Virus record (IMG/VR): IMGVR_UViG_3300042922_000911
Span: 1 to 64,000 of that record
DNA: 64,000 bases
Strand: one strand, 5' to 3'
From: a virus
In this document: positions 50,998-59,500 of the stretch, piece by piece
How positions within the stretch are numbered: the first letter of the stretch is position 1
How the letters are laid out: each line of letters opens with the position of its first letter
Notes under the pieces: model-generated
Database searches by the model: none
What the model was told of the DNA's origin: nothing
What the model saw: only the letters and a program-made list of their open reading frames with translations
Made by a program: the position numbers and the translations under genes

Positions 50998-52023
50998 ATG
51001 GCTGATACCGTTCATTTCGACACCTTCCACCAGCCTAGCACGGCGGGGTTCTTGTGCCCCGTCTGTCAGGCGTTCTTCGGGGCCTCGACCCCGAAAGCCG
51101 CGCTGGAACAGCACGCTCGCTTCCACGTTCTCGGCGAGGCCCCCGTGCCTCACCGGGAAACGGCGGCGATCGCCCTGATCGGCCGCGAGATCCCCGTGCT
51201 GCCGGATGGCGGGTACGTGAAGCTCGTTGACTTCATGGGCAGCGATCAGCGCATCATCGACGGGGCGCGGGTGTCTTTGGTCGATGCGGCCGCCAAGAAG
51301 ACGCAGAGCCTCGCCGGGCTGATGGCCTACCTGATCCGCAACGCTCACACCAGCCCGCTCGAGCATGTGGTCTTCACGTTTGAGGTCTACTGCCCGATCT
51401 TCATTGCCCGCCAGTGGTTCAGGCACCGCACATGGTCGTTCTCCGAATGGTCAGGGCGTTACGGCGTGCTGCCCGACGCCTTCCACGTCCCTGACGACGC
51501 GCTTCTGTGCGGCCCGTCGGCCATGAACAAGCAGGGCTCGGGCGCGCAGCTCGACGCCGGCAGCCGCTCGATGGTTCGCGAGCTGCTGACCCGCGTGCAG
51601 CGCGCGGCGTTCGATGCCTATCACACCCTGCTCGGCCTGGGCCTCGCTGGCGAGAACGCCCGCATTCTGCTCCCCGTGGGCACCTACACCAAGTTTTACG
51701 CGACGGTGGACTTGAACAACCTGCTCAAGTTCATTGCCCTGCGCGAGGACGGCCACGCGCAGGCGCAAATTCAGGTCTACGGCGCGGCCCTGCGGCAGAT
51801 TGCCGAGGCCGTGGTGCCGGTGGCCATGGACGTGTTCAAGCGTCAGGTCCTCAACGGGGCGCGCTTCAACGAGGGGCAGAAGGGCGTGTTGCTCGCCCTC
51901 GCGGCCGTCGCCGGCCGTCAGGCGATCGTCGAGCAGATGGACGCCGCGGGGCTCACCAGCAAGAGCGAGCGCGGCGAGCTGCTGGCGAAGCTCGGCATGG
52001 AAGCCGAGGGGGAGGCCGCATGA
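50998..52023 (+). CDS. thyX: Flavin-dependent thymidylate synthase with zinc-finger-like N-terminus
   Basis: 341 residues. The ThyX signature RHRTWSFSEWSGRY (142-155) matches RHRxxSxNExSxRY except S for N. FEVYCPIFIARQWFRHR precedes it, and VGTYTKFYATVDLNNLLKFIALR holds the substrate-site Arg region. It makes dTMP from dUMP using FAD and folate. The protein is about 100 residues longer than most ThyX. The extra N-terminus contains CPVC...EQHARFH (C20, C23, H39, H43), like a C2H2 finger. It overlaps the DpdA-like gene by ATGA, linking dTMP supply to DNA modification. Confidence 0.9.
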   Translation: MADTVHFDTFHQPSTAGFLCPVCQAFFGASTPKAALEQHARFHVLGEAPVPHRETAAIALIGREIPVLPDGGYVKLVDFMGSDQRIIDGARVSLVDAAAKKTQSLAGLMAYLIRNAHTSPLEHVVFTFEVYCPIFIARQWFRHRTWSFSEWSGRYGVLPDAFHVPDDALLCGPSAMNKQGSGAQLDAGSRSMVRELLTRVQRAAFDAYHTLLGLGLAGENARILLPVGTYTKFYATVDLNNLLKFIALREDGHAQAQIQVYGAALRQIAEAVVPVAMDVFKRQVLNGARFNEGQKGVLLALAAVAGRQAIVEQMDAAGLTSKSERGELLAKLGMEAEGEAA

Positions 52024-52811
52024 CCGCTTTCCCCGTCCCTTGCCAGCGGATCTACCTCGCCGGGGCGCAAGCGGCCTATGCCGACGACGTGCGCGGCCGG
52101 TTGCTGCTGTCGAGCTACGGCGACAAGAACGTGACGCGCGTCATGGCGGCGCTCGAGGCGGGCGGCTGGCTGATTGATTCGGGTGCCTACACAGCCTGGT
52201 CGAAAGGCCGGGCGATCGACCTCGACGGCTACATGAGCTTTCTCGATCAGGCGCTCGGGGCCTACCCCGTCGATGGGTACTTCGCCCTGGACGTGATTCC
52301 CGGCCGCGTGGGCGGGATGCCGACGGCCGACGAGGTTAAGCGGGCGTGGGAAGCGTCCATGGTCAACCTCGACCGGATGCAGGCTCGAGGCTTCGCGCCG
52401 ATTCCGGTCTTCCACTTCGGGGCGGATTGGGCACGGCTCGACGAGCTCATAGCCGGGGGGTTCGACGTGATCGCCCTCGGCGGCACAGTCAAGAAGCCCC
52501 GGCCCGCCGTGCTGGCGTGGCTCGACGAGGCGTTCGCCCGCTACCCCGCGCAGAAATTCCACGGCCTCGGCTGCACCAGCGAGGCCCAACTTACCCGAAT
52601 CCCCTTCTGGTCGTGCGATTCGACTTCGTGGCTGACCCTCGCCATGTTCGGCGTGGGCGGCAACGAATGGCTGCTTCGTGGGCGATCGTCGAGGGCTCTT
52701 CGCCGCATCGGCCTGGTCGCCTTCGACGACCTCGCATCGAACGCGGCCCCCCGCAAACCACGCGCCCGGCGCAAGACGGTGACGCAGCTCCCCCTAGCCT
52801 TTGAGAGGTGA
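52020..52811 (+). CDS. dpdA: DpdA-like DNA guanine transglycosylase
   Basis: 263 residues from ATG 52020. TGT-superfamily barrel features: LIDSGAYTAW (D53, equivalent to the DSGG motif of tRNA-guanine transglycosylase), YFALDVIPG (D91), DVIALGG (149-155), FHGLGCTSEAQL (180-191) and SCDSTSW (D200, candidate nucleophile). Short phage DpdA proteins swap guanine in DNA for a 7-deazaguanine base, protecting the genome from host restriction. Adjacent queD, queE and queC provide the base precursor. DNA rather than tRNA as substrate is inferred from context and small size. Confidence 0.75.
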   Translation: MTAFPVPCQRIYLAGAQAAYADDVRGRLLLSSYGDKNVTRVMAALEAGGWLIDSGAYTAWSKGRAIDLDGYMSFLDQALGAYPVDGYFALDVIPGRVGGMPTADEVKRAWEASMVNLDRMQARGFAPIPVFHFGADWARLDELIAGGFDVIALGGTVKKPRPAVLAWLDEAFARYPAQKFHGLGCTSEAQLTRIPFWSCDSTSWLTLAMFGVGGNEWLLRGRSSRALRRIGLVAFDDLASNAAPRKPRARRKTVTQLPLAFER

Positions 52812-52815
52812 ACCC

Positions 52816-53268
52816 ATGACCACGACGACCCCTTACGTCGCGACCGTGTGGCGAGAAGTCGAGTTTCACGCCAGCCACCAGCTTCCCTACCACGACGGCA
52901 AATGCGCGCGGCCCCACGGCCACAACTTCAAGATGCGCGTGAGCGTCACCGGCCCCGTGCAGGACGACGACCCCGCGAATCCCGAGAGCGGCATGGTGAT
53001 CGACCTCGCCAAGCTCGGCGACCTGATGAAGACGGCCGGGGAGCTGTACTTCGACCACCACAACATCAACGAAACGACGGGCATCCTGTGCCCGACCTCC
53101 GAGCGGCTGGCGTGGTACGTCGGCATCTACGCCAAGCACCACATCGAGGCCCGCGACGGCGCGGCCTACGTGTCGAGCGTGAGCGTCCAAGAAACCGACC
53201 GATCGGGGGCGATCGTCGCCTTTGTCGGCAAGGGCGTCGAGAGCGGGAGGGAAGCGGCATGGGTGTAA
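52816..53268 (+). CDS. queD: 6-carboxy-tetrahydropterin synthase
   Basis: 150 residues from ATG 52816 with ribosome site GAGAGGTG. Pattern FHASHQL...GKCARPHGHNF carries the zinc-binding His residues (H21, H34, H36) and catalytic Cys (C30); FDHHNIN and a late PTSERLAW Glu also fit. Converts dihydroneopterin triphosphate to CPH4, the second step of preQ0 synthesis. The first-step enzyme FolE is not in the window, so the host or another phage gene must supply it. Confidence 0.9.
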   Translation: MTTTTPYVATVWREVEFHASHQLPYHDGKCARPHGHNFKMRVSVTGPVQDDDPANPESGMVIDLAKLGDLMKTAGELYFDHHNINETTGILCPTSERLAWYVGIYAKHHIEARDGAAYVSSVSVQETDRSGAIVAFVGKGVESGREAAWV

Positions 53269-53930
53269 GCGTCAGCTACCCCGTCGCCGAGCTCTTCGCG
53301 AGCTTCCAGGGCGAGGGCGTCTTCGCTGGTCAGGGGGCCTTGTTCGCCCGCTTGATGGGCTGTGACGTGAAGTGCTGGTTCTGCGACCAGGCCGAAACGT
53401 GGCGACCCGACGCCGTGAAGCTCGACGGCATCCGGCACATGCACGGCTACGAGATCGCCGAGGCGCTTCACGCCCTCGTCGGTGGCGACTATGCCAAGAT
53501 GCCCGAGCGGGTGATCGTCACCGGCGGCGAGCCGACCATTCACGATCTCGCGCCGCTCTTCCACGCCCTCGACGACATTGGGCTGAACGTCCATGTCGAA
53601 ACCGCCGGGCACCGGCCGCTGCCCCGCGGGGCGCATTGGGTGACGGTCGCACCGAAGCTGGTGCCCAAGTACCCCGGCATCAACCGCGACACGCTGCTCG
53701 CGGCCCATGAGTTCAAGTGCGTGGTGACGGAACCCGGCGACATGGCCCGCTATGACACGCTTTTCGCCGAGCATCCGGTCTTTAACCACCTCAAGACGCC
53801 CGTTTACTACATTCCCGAGGCATCGAAAGTCAACGATGGGGCCATTCTCGCGGCGATCGCCGAGCGGGTCGGCCGGGGCGGCCGGTATCGCGCCGGGGTG
53901 CAGCTCCACAAGCAGTTTGCGGTCAGGTAG
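53259..53930 (+). CDS. queE: 7-carboxy-7-deazaguanine synthase (radical SAM)
   Basis: 223 residues from ATG 53259, overlapping queD by 10 bases. FASFQGEGVFAGQGALFARLMGC is the typical QueE opening; CDVKCWFCD (C35, C39, C42) binds the 4Fe-4S cluster with SAM; VIVTGGEPT follows. Converts CPH4 to CDG. Compact version with standard CxxxCxxC. Confidence 0.9.
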   Translation: MGVSVSYPVAELFASFQGEGVFAGQGALFARLMGCDVKCWFCDQAETWRPDAVKLDGIRHMHGYEIAEALHALVGGDYAKMPERVIVTGGEPTIHDLAPLFHALDDIGLNVHVETAGHRPLPRGAHWVTVAPKLVPKYPGINRDTLLAAHEFKCVVTEPGDMARYDTLFAEHPVFNHLKTPVYYIPEASKVNDGAILAAIAERVGRGGRYRAGVQLHKQFAVR

Positions 53931-53944
53931 GAAGGATGAACCCC

Positions 53945-54631
53945 ATGAACATTCGTCGCAGCGTGGTTGTGCTGTCGGGCGGGCTGGATTCGACGACGTG
54001 CGCCCTGATGGCGAACGCCCTGACCTCGGTCGCGGCCGTGGTGCATTTCGACTACGGCCAGCGGCACGGCGTCGAGCGGGAATGCTTCGACTATTGGGCC
54101 AAGCGGCTCGCCGTTCCGGCCTACGTCATTCCCGTGCCCTCGCTCGAGCTGGTGGGGGCGTCGGCCCTCACGGCCGGGCCGTTGGCCCTCGACCCCAACG
54201 AGCGGCACCCGCAGAACGCGACGCTGCCGGCGAGCTTCGTGCCCGGCCGCAACCTCGTCTTCCTCACCCTCGCAGCCGCGCTCGCCGAAAAGCTCGGCGC
54301 GTCGGAGGTCTGGACGGGCGTGTGCGGCAACGACCACGCGGGCTACCCCGACTGTCGCCCCGACACGATGGAAGCCTTGCAGCTCGCCATCCGGCGCGGC
54401 ATGGGCACCGACGGAATCAAGCTGATCACGCCCTTCATTCATCAGGACAAGGGCTCGATCTGGAAGGCGGCCGAAGCCACTGGCCACCTCGCCGAGATCA
54501 TCGAGCATACGCATACCTGCTACCGGGGCGAGCGCAAGCGGCGGCTCCCGTGGGGCTACGGTTGCAGCCGGTGCATGGCCTGCGACGAGCGCCGCGCGGG
54601 CTTCAACGCCCATTTCGGCGATCGGAGGTAG
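53945..54631 (+). CDS. queC: 7-cyano-7-deazaguanine (preQ0) synthase
   Basis: 228 residues from ATG 53945 (GGAAGG before it; ATG 53936 is also in frame). N-terminal PP-loop VVLSGGLDSTT (8-18), VHFDYGQRH, FVPGRNLVFLTLAA, and C-terminal CSRCMACDERR zinc motif. Makes preQ0 from CDG using ATP and ammonia. It completes the CPH4-to-preQ0 part of the pathway. No QueF or amidotransferase was seen, so preQ0 itself, or a product of a gene outside the window, is the likely DNA base. Confidence 0.92.
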   Translation: MNIRRSVVVLSGGLDSTTCALMANALTSVAAVVHFDYGQRHGVERECFDYWAKRLAVPAYVIPVPSLELVGASALTAGPLALDPNERHPQNATLPASFVPGRNLVFLTLAAALAEKLGASEVWTGVCGNDHAGYPDCRPDTMEALQLAIRRGMGTDGIKLITPFIHQDKGSIWKAAEATGHLAEIIEHTHTCYRGERKRRLPWGYGCSRCMACDERRAGFNAHFGDRR

Positions 54632-54633
54632 CC

Positions 54634-54867
54634 ATGGACACGCAGATCGATCGGGTTGAAATGACCGTGCATGGTGTCGTTCGCGACGACCACGCCGCCG
54701 TTCCTTTCCGCGTGACGTTCTCGGGGCGCGGGGCGGTGGATGCCTCGCTGTTCTTCCCCGATGGGGTCGATGAAGAGGCCTTGTACCTGCCCATGCTGCA
54801 CGCGGCCGTCATGGCGGCGTGGAAAGCCAGGCCCAAGAAGGCGACAGCGGCGAGGGGGGCGGATTGA
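54634..54867 (+). CDS. Small hypothetical protein next to queC
   Basis: 77 residues with ribosome site GGAGG. Beta strands (RVEMTVHGVVRDDHAAVPFRVTF) then a helix. The gene is tightly placed between queC and the methyltransferase, overlapping the latter by TGATG. It may belong to the DNA-modification group, but nothing specific is recognisable. Confidence 0.55.
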   Translation: MDTQIDRVEMTVHGVVRDDHAAVPFRVTFSGRGAVDASLFFPDGVDEEALYLPMLHAAVMAAWKARPKKATAARGAD

Positions 54868-56180
54868 TGCTACGGAAGGGACTTGTCACCCGAAACGACC
54901 GCTGGGAGCTTCATTACGGCGATTGCCTGAAAGACGGCATTCTCGCCTCGATGCCCGACGAGAGCGTTCACAGCGTCGTTCTCGACGGCCCGTATGGGTT
55001 CGACCCGAAGAAGGACGACTATCAGGCCGGCGACGACGCCCCGGCAACCGCTGGCGAGGGGAGCTGGGACCAGGCCGACGCCCGGCGCGACATGTCAGAC
55101 GCCGCCCAGGCCGACGACCTCACCGAGGCCGAGCGCCTGCGGAACCGGCTGACCCGTGGGGTCAACTACCTCGACGGCGGCGATCGCCTCACCACCGACA
55201 ACGAAACGTGGGGCGTGGATTCGGTCGTCGGCGGCTACGCGGCCGAGAAGGGCATGGTCGAGCTGCCCCGCTACATCATGCCGCCGGAAGCCATGTTCAA
55301 CTTTCAGCTTTGGTGCGCCGAGTGGGCGCGCGAAGACTTGCGGCTGCTCAAGCCCGGCGGCTTCCTGCTCGCCTTCTGCTCGACGAAGTGCTATCACCGG
55401 CAGGCCGTGGGCATCGAAGACGCGGGCTTTGAGGTGCGCGACATGATCCACTGGATCTACGGCCAGGGCATGCCCAAGGGCACCATGGCCTGGAAGGCCT
55501 ACGAACGCAGCTCCAAGGCCCCCGCCGGCCTGAAAGCCAAGAAGAAAGGCACGATCCTCACCACGCCCGAAACCGACGAGGGCCGCGCGCTCTTCGGCTG
55601 GCACACGGGGCTCAAGCCCGGCCATGAGCCGATCGTCGTCGCCCGCAAGCCGTTCAAGGGCACCATCTACGGCAACATGCAGGCGCACGGCACCGGGGCG
55701 TTCAACATCGAGGGCTGCGCGGTGCCCGGTGGCCTCGACCAGGACGACCGGCACCCGTCGAACGTGATTGTGACCCACAGCCCCGAGTGTGTGAAGGGCG
55801 CGGCGTGCGTGCCGTGGTGCCCCGTGCCGCAGATGGAGGCGCGCTTCGCTGGCGCGTCGGGCTACTTCAAATGCCTGTATTGGGAGCCGGGCGAGTGGGA
55901 ATGGCAAGTGGCGAGCCGCTACGTGCCCAAGCCCGGCAAGAAAGAGAAGGGCGCGGGCCGGGAACACCCGACCGTGAAGCCCGTGGCCCTGATGAAAGAG
56001 CTTACCCGGCTTGTGACCCCTCGAGGGGGCCGCGTGCTGGATCACTTCGGCGGGTCAGGCACGACGGGCGTCGCTGCCATCGACGAAGGCTTTTACCCCG
56101 TGCTGGTTGAGCGTGCCCCCAAGTACCTACGCATCATCCAGCAGCGTTGCGGGAGCGCACAGCTCCCCCTATTCAAATAG
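54867..56180 (+). CDS. DNA methyltransferase (N4-cytosine/N6-adenine, beta type)
   Basis: 437 residues from ATG 54867. Motif IV comes first (SVVLDGPYGF, 37-46) and the SAM-binding motif last (HFGGSGTTGVAAIDEGF), with HPTVKPVALMKELTRL before it: the order of beta-class amino-methyltransferases. The catalytic tetrapeptide is DGPY rather than the usual DPPY or SPPY, a rare variant that may alter activity. A long insertion (about 50-115) and Cys-rich region CVKGAACVPWCPVPQ (about 310) are extra. Probably protects phage DNA; the target is unknown. Confidence 0.82.
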   Translation: MLRKGLVTRNDRWELHYGDCLKDGILASMPDESVHSVVLDGPYGFDPKKDDYQAGDDAPATAGEGSWDQADARRDMSDAAQADDLTEAERLRNRLTRGVNYLDGGDRLTTDNETWGVDSVVGGYAAEKGMVELPRYIMPPEAMFNFQLWCAEWAREDLRLLKPGGFLLAFCSTKCYHRQAVGIEDAGFEVRDMIHWIYGQGMPKGTMAWKAYERSSKAPAGLKAKKKGTILTTPETDEGRALFGWHTGLKPGHEPIVVARKPFKGTIYGNMQAHGTGAFNIEGCAVPGGLDQDDRHPSNVIVTHSPECVKGAACVPWCPVPQMEARFAGASGYFKCLYWEPGEWEWQVASRYVPKPGKKEKGAGREHPTVKPVALMKELTRLVTPRGGRVLDHFGGSGTTGVAAIDEGFYPVLVERAPKYLRIIQQRCGSAQLPLFK

Positions 56181-56207
56181 GCCCGAGGCCGGGCCGGGAG
56201 GACCACC

Positions 56208-56855
56208 ATGGAGAACCACAACCCCTTAACCCTCGACGAGCTCGCCGAAGAGCTCGCGCAGACGAGAACCGCGTGCGACGAGCTGGAAGCAGCCGCCGGC
56301 CGCTACGCGAGCATCTTCGACCGTTTCATGCTGCCCTTAGCTGCCGCCGCGGGCATCCCCGGCGTGCAAGACCCCGAGGTAGTCTTGCCCGAGGCGATCG
56401 CCCGGCTTGTTACACAGGACGGGATGATCGACCGGCGGAACGACCGGCTAAACCAGCCTGACGACGGCTGGAAGGGTGCATGCATGGCCCTCGCCCAGGT
56501 CGTCGCCGACAACCCGCGCTTGGGCCACCTGATGCCCATAGGGCTCGAGGTCAGCGTCACCGACCTCATTACACAGGCGATCACCTACCTGTCGCGCGAC
56601 CTCGACAATGCCGAGGCCGAGGTGAAGAGCCTGCGCGAGCGCCTGCAAAGCGAGCAGCAAGCCCACGGCGGCACGTTCGCGCGCCTGAAAGCGGCGCAAC
56701 GAGAGGCGGGCGCGGCCTACGACATTCTCGGCGACGCCTCGCTCGCGGTGAACGTGGCGAGTGACGTGCTTCGCAGCGTTCGCGACGGCGTGCTGCGCGA
56801 AGACGTGCCCGAGGGCGTGGCAGAAACGGCCGTTCCCGAGGCCCCTGAATCGTAA
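56208..56855 (+). CDS. Coiled-coil hypothetical protein
   Basis: 215 residues with ribosome site GGGAGGACC. Helical throughout, with a clear coiled coil at about 130-165 (NAEAEVKSLRERLQSEQQAHG). Two in-frame repeat copies encode VTQD (56409) and ITQA (56568). Its last codons contain a shared-family promoter for the reductase gene. No family recognised. Confidence 0.6.
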   Translation: MENHNPLTLDELAEELAQTRTACDELEAAAGRYASIFDRFMLPLAAAAGIPGVQDPEVVLPEAIARLVTQDGMIDRRNDRLNQPDDGWKGACMALAQVVADNPRLGHLMPIGLEVSVTDLITQAITYLSRDLDNAEAEVKSLRERLQSEQQAHGGTFARLKAAQREAGAAYDILGDASLAVNVASDVLRSVRDGVLREDVPEGVAETAVPEAPES

Positions 56856-56858
56856 CAT
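56818..56858 (+). promoter_or_regulatory. Shared-family promoter before the ribonucleotide reductase gene
   Basis: TGGCAGAAA at 56818, 35 bases to TAACAT (56853-56858), overlapping the end of the upstream gene. A 180-base leader then precedes ATG 57038; no B12 riboswitch pattern was recognised in it. Confidence 0.6.
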
Positions 56859-57037
56859 AGGGGACAGAAACGCCCCCTTGCTCGACGCCCCAAGCGGCCA
56901 CAGCAGCGCCTTTCGGCCGCGCTGGCCGGTTATGTTACTTGCATTGTTGAGCATTGATAAGTTTCCAGTCGAAAGTTTGCATACTAGCGCCTGAGTGTTT
57001 TACATTGGGAAACATTCGGCAGGAAGGAGCCACCCGC

Positions 57038-59470
57038 ATGATCACGGCAAACGCGCAAAGCGTGCTGGAAAAGCGGTATTACCTGAAAGACGACAGCGGC
57101 GTTCTGATTGAGAAGACGCCCGAGGACCTGTGGGGCCGCGTGAGCCGCGCCGTCGCTGAACCCGAGCGGGTTTACAGCGCCGAGGCCTACGACCTGGCCC
57201 AAGCCAACTTTTACGGCATTCTGCTCGCGGGCGACTTCACGCCCAACAGCCCGGCGATCGCCAACGCGGGCGCGCGCACCGGCCAGTGTTCGGCGTGCTT
57301 CGTGCTGCCGCTCGAGGACGACCTGGGCGGCATCTTCGACACCGTGAAGCACACGGCACTCATTCACCAGACTGGCGGCGGCACCGGGTTCAGCCTGTCG
57401 CGCCTGCGGCCGAAAGACGACTTCGTGCGCTCGACCGGCGGCAAGTCGAGCGGCCCGCTCACCTTCGCCGACGTGCTGAACGCGGCCACCGAGAGCATCA
57501 AGCAGGGCGGCATGCGCCGGGGTGCCAACATGGGCATGTTGCGGATCGATCACCCTGACATTCTCGACTTCATCGAGTACAAAGACGACCTGACCAAGCT
57601 CACCAACTTCAACATCAGCGTCGCCGTTACACAGGCGTTTCTCGACGCCTACGACGCCGGCACCAGCTACGACCTGATCAACCCGCGCACCGGGGCCGTC
57701 ACCGGAAGCCTCGACGCCCGCACGGTCATGAAGAACATCGTTCACCACGCCTGGAAGACGGGCGAGCCGGGCCTTGCCTTCATCGACCGCATGAACGAGT
57801 ATTGCCCGGTGCCCTGGATGGGGCAGTACGAGGCGACCAACCCGTGCGGCGAACAGCCCCTTTTGCCCTACGAGAGCTGCAACCTCGGCAGCATCGACCT
57901 CGCGAAGTTCGTCGTCGAGACACCGACCGGCCCCGCGCTCGACTGGAACCGGCTGGCGTGGGCGATTCACGTCGGGACGCACTTCCTCGACAACATCGTG
58001 TCGATCAACCAGTTCCCGATCCCCGAGCTGAAACGCATGAGCGACCTCACGCGCAAGATCGGCCTCGGCGTGATGGGATGGGCGCGGCTGCTGCTGCTGC
58101 TCGGCATCGGTTACGGCAGCGACGAATCGCTCTCGCTCGCCCGTCAGGTGGCCTCGTTCCTCGACTACCATTCCAAGCTCGCGAGCATCGAGCTTGCCAA
58201 GTGGCGGGGCAGCTTCCCGGCACGCGCCGGGCACGAAGACGAGTTCAATGCGTTCTTCGACCGCATCTGCGCCGAGCGTCAGGCCAAGCCCGACCGTCAC
58301 CCGTCGTGCGACTACATCAGCCTCGCCGAGCTGCAACGGCAGTACGGCATCAGGAACAGCAACACGACGACCGAGGCCCCCACGGGCACGATCTCGATTA
58401 TCGCCGGCACCACGGGCGGCATCGAGCCGATCTTCGCGCTGGCCTTCAAGCGGTGGCAGGCCGACATGCACATGCTGGATTCGGAACCGACCTTTGAAGC
58501 GTTCCTCGCCAAGCGCGGGTTCGACGCCGAGCGCCTGGTCGAGCTGCTGCGTCAGGTGGACGAGAACCACGGGACGCTGACCGGCCTCGACGTGACCCCG
58601 TACAGCGCCCATGAGCAAAGCATCATCGACGCGGCCCGCCCCATCTTCACGGTGGCCCATGACGTGACGCCGCGCCAGCACATCGAAACGCAGGCGGCGT
58701 GGCAGGACTTCAACGATAGCGCCATCAGCAAGACCGTCAACTTCGACGAGAGCGCGACCGAAGACGACGTGGAAGAGGTGTACAAGCTCGCCATCCTGCG
58801 CGGCTGCAAGGGCGTGACGGTTTACCGCAACAACAGCCGCAAGCACCAGCCGCTCAGCGTCAGCGAGAAGCCCGCGGCCGACCTTGCGGCCCCCGAGGTG
58901 GCGGCGGCGATCGCCCGCGCGGCCGACCGCATTCTCGCCACCGAGCCCCGCGAGCGTCGCACCGACCTGTACGGGTACACCCGCGAGGTCAAGACCGGGG
59001 AGGGTAACTTGTACCTGACGCTCAACTACGACGAGCAGGGGTTGCGCGAGGTGTTCGGCAACCTCGGCCGCTCGGGCGGCACGCTCCACAGCCTCACCGA
59101 GGCGATCGGCCGGCTGGCCTCGCTCGCCTTGCAGTTCAACGTGCCCCGCGACGAGGTGGCGCGTGCCCTCGTCGGCATCCGAGGCCCCGAGCCGGTCGGG
59201 TTCGGCCCTCGACAGATTCTCTCGATCCCCGACGCCATCGGCAAGGCGATCGCGTCAGCTCCCCGTTCCCTTAACGGTGAGCTGCCCACGATGGAAGCCC
59301 CACGCGAGGCGATCGCCAAGCAGCCGGTTCCCGTCGCTGCCGAGGCCAAACGGCTCGAGGCCGTCGCCGTCTACGGCAAGTCGCCCGATTGCCCTGAATG
59401 CAGCTCTCGCCTCGACTTCGGGGAAGGCTGCATGACGTGCCATTCGTGCGGCTACTCGAAATGTAGCTAG
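57038..59470 (+). CDS. nrdJ: Ribonucleoside-diphosphate reductase, class II (adenosylcobalamin-dependent)
   Basis: 810 residues from ATG 57038 with ribosome site AAGGAGG. Class II features: NAGARTGQCSACFVLPLEDD with the first redox Cys, GGGTGFSLSRLRP, the NPCGEQPLLPYESCNLGSI active-site stretch around residue 268 (NxCGE), and TTTEAPTGTISIIAGTTGGIEP. A zinc-ribbon tail (CPECSSRLDF...CMTCHSCGYSKC) is typical of NrdJ. Makes deoxynucleotides using vitamin B12, independent of oxygen. The host must make or take up cobalamin. The long C-terminal region after about 600 includes a YGYTREVKTGEGNLYLTLN domain also seen in NrdJ. Confidence 0.92.
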   Translation: MITANAQSVLEKRYYLKDDSGVLIEKTPEDLWGRVSRAVAEPERVYSAEAYDLAQANFYGILLAGDFTPNSPAIANAGARTGQCSACFVLPLEDDLGGIFDTVKHTALIHQTGGGTGFSLSRLRPKDDFVRSTGGKSSGPLTFADVLNAATESIKQGGMRRGANMGMLRIDHPDILDFIEYKDDLTKLTNFNISVAVTQAFLDAYDAGTSYDLINPRTGAVTGSLDARTVMKNIVHHAWKTGEPGLAFIDRMNEYCPVPWMGQYEATNPCGEQPLLPYESCNLGSIDLAKFVVETPTGPALDWNRLAWAIHVGTHFLDNIVSINQFPIPELKRMSDLTRKIGLGVMGWARLLLLLGIGYGSDESLSLARQVASFLDYHSKLASIELAKWRGSFPARAGHEDEFNAFFDRICAERQAKPDRHPSCDYISLAELQRQYGIRNSNTTTEAPTGTISIIAGTTGGIEPIFALAFKRWQADMHMLDSEPTFEAFLAKRGFDAERLVELLRQVDENHGTLTGLDVTPYSAHEQSIIDAARPIFTVAHDVTPRQHIETQAAWQDFNDSAISKTVNFDESATEDDVEEVYKLAILRGCKGVTVYRNNSRKHQPLSVSEKPAADLAAPEVAAAIARAADRILATEPRERRTDLYGYTREVKTGEGNLYLTLNYDEQGLREVFGNLGRSGGTLHSLTEAIGRLASLALQFNVPRDEVARALVGIRGPEPVGFGPRQILSIPDAIGKAIASAPRSLNGELPTMEAPREAIAKQPVPVAAEAKRLEAVAVYGKSPDCPECSSRLDFGEGCMTCHSCGYSKCS

Positions 59471-59500
59471 AAGACCACCACGACAGGAAAAGACCACCAC

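Noticed and set aside
53945-54631. Gat-QueC fusion that would make an archaeosine-like base
   Set aside because: The protein is a plain 228-residue QueC with no glutamine amidotransferase domain.
56856-57037. Cobalamin riboswitch before the class II reductase
   Set aside because: The leader is short and no B12-box-like conserved sequence was visible.
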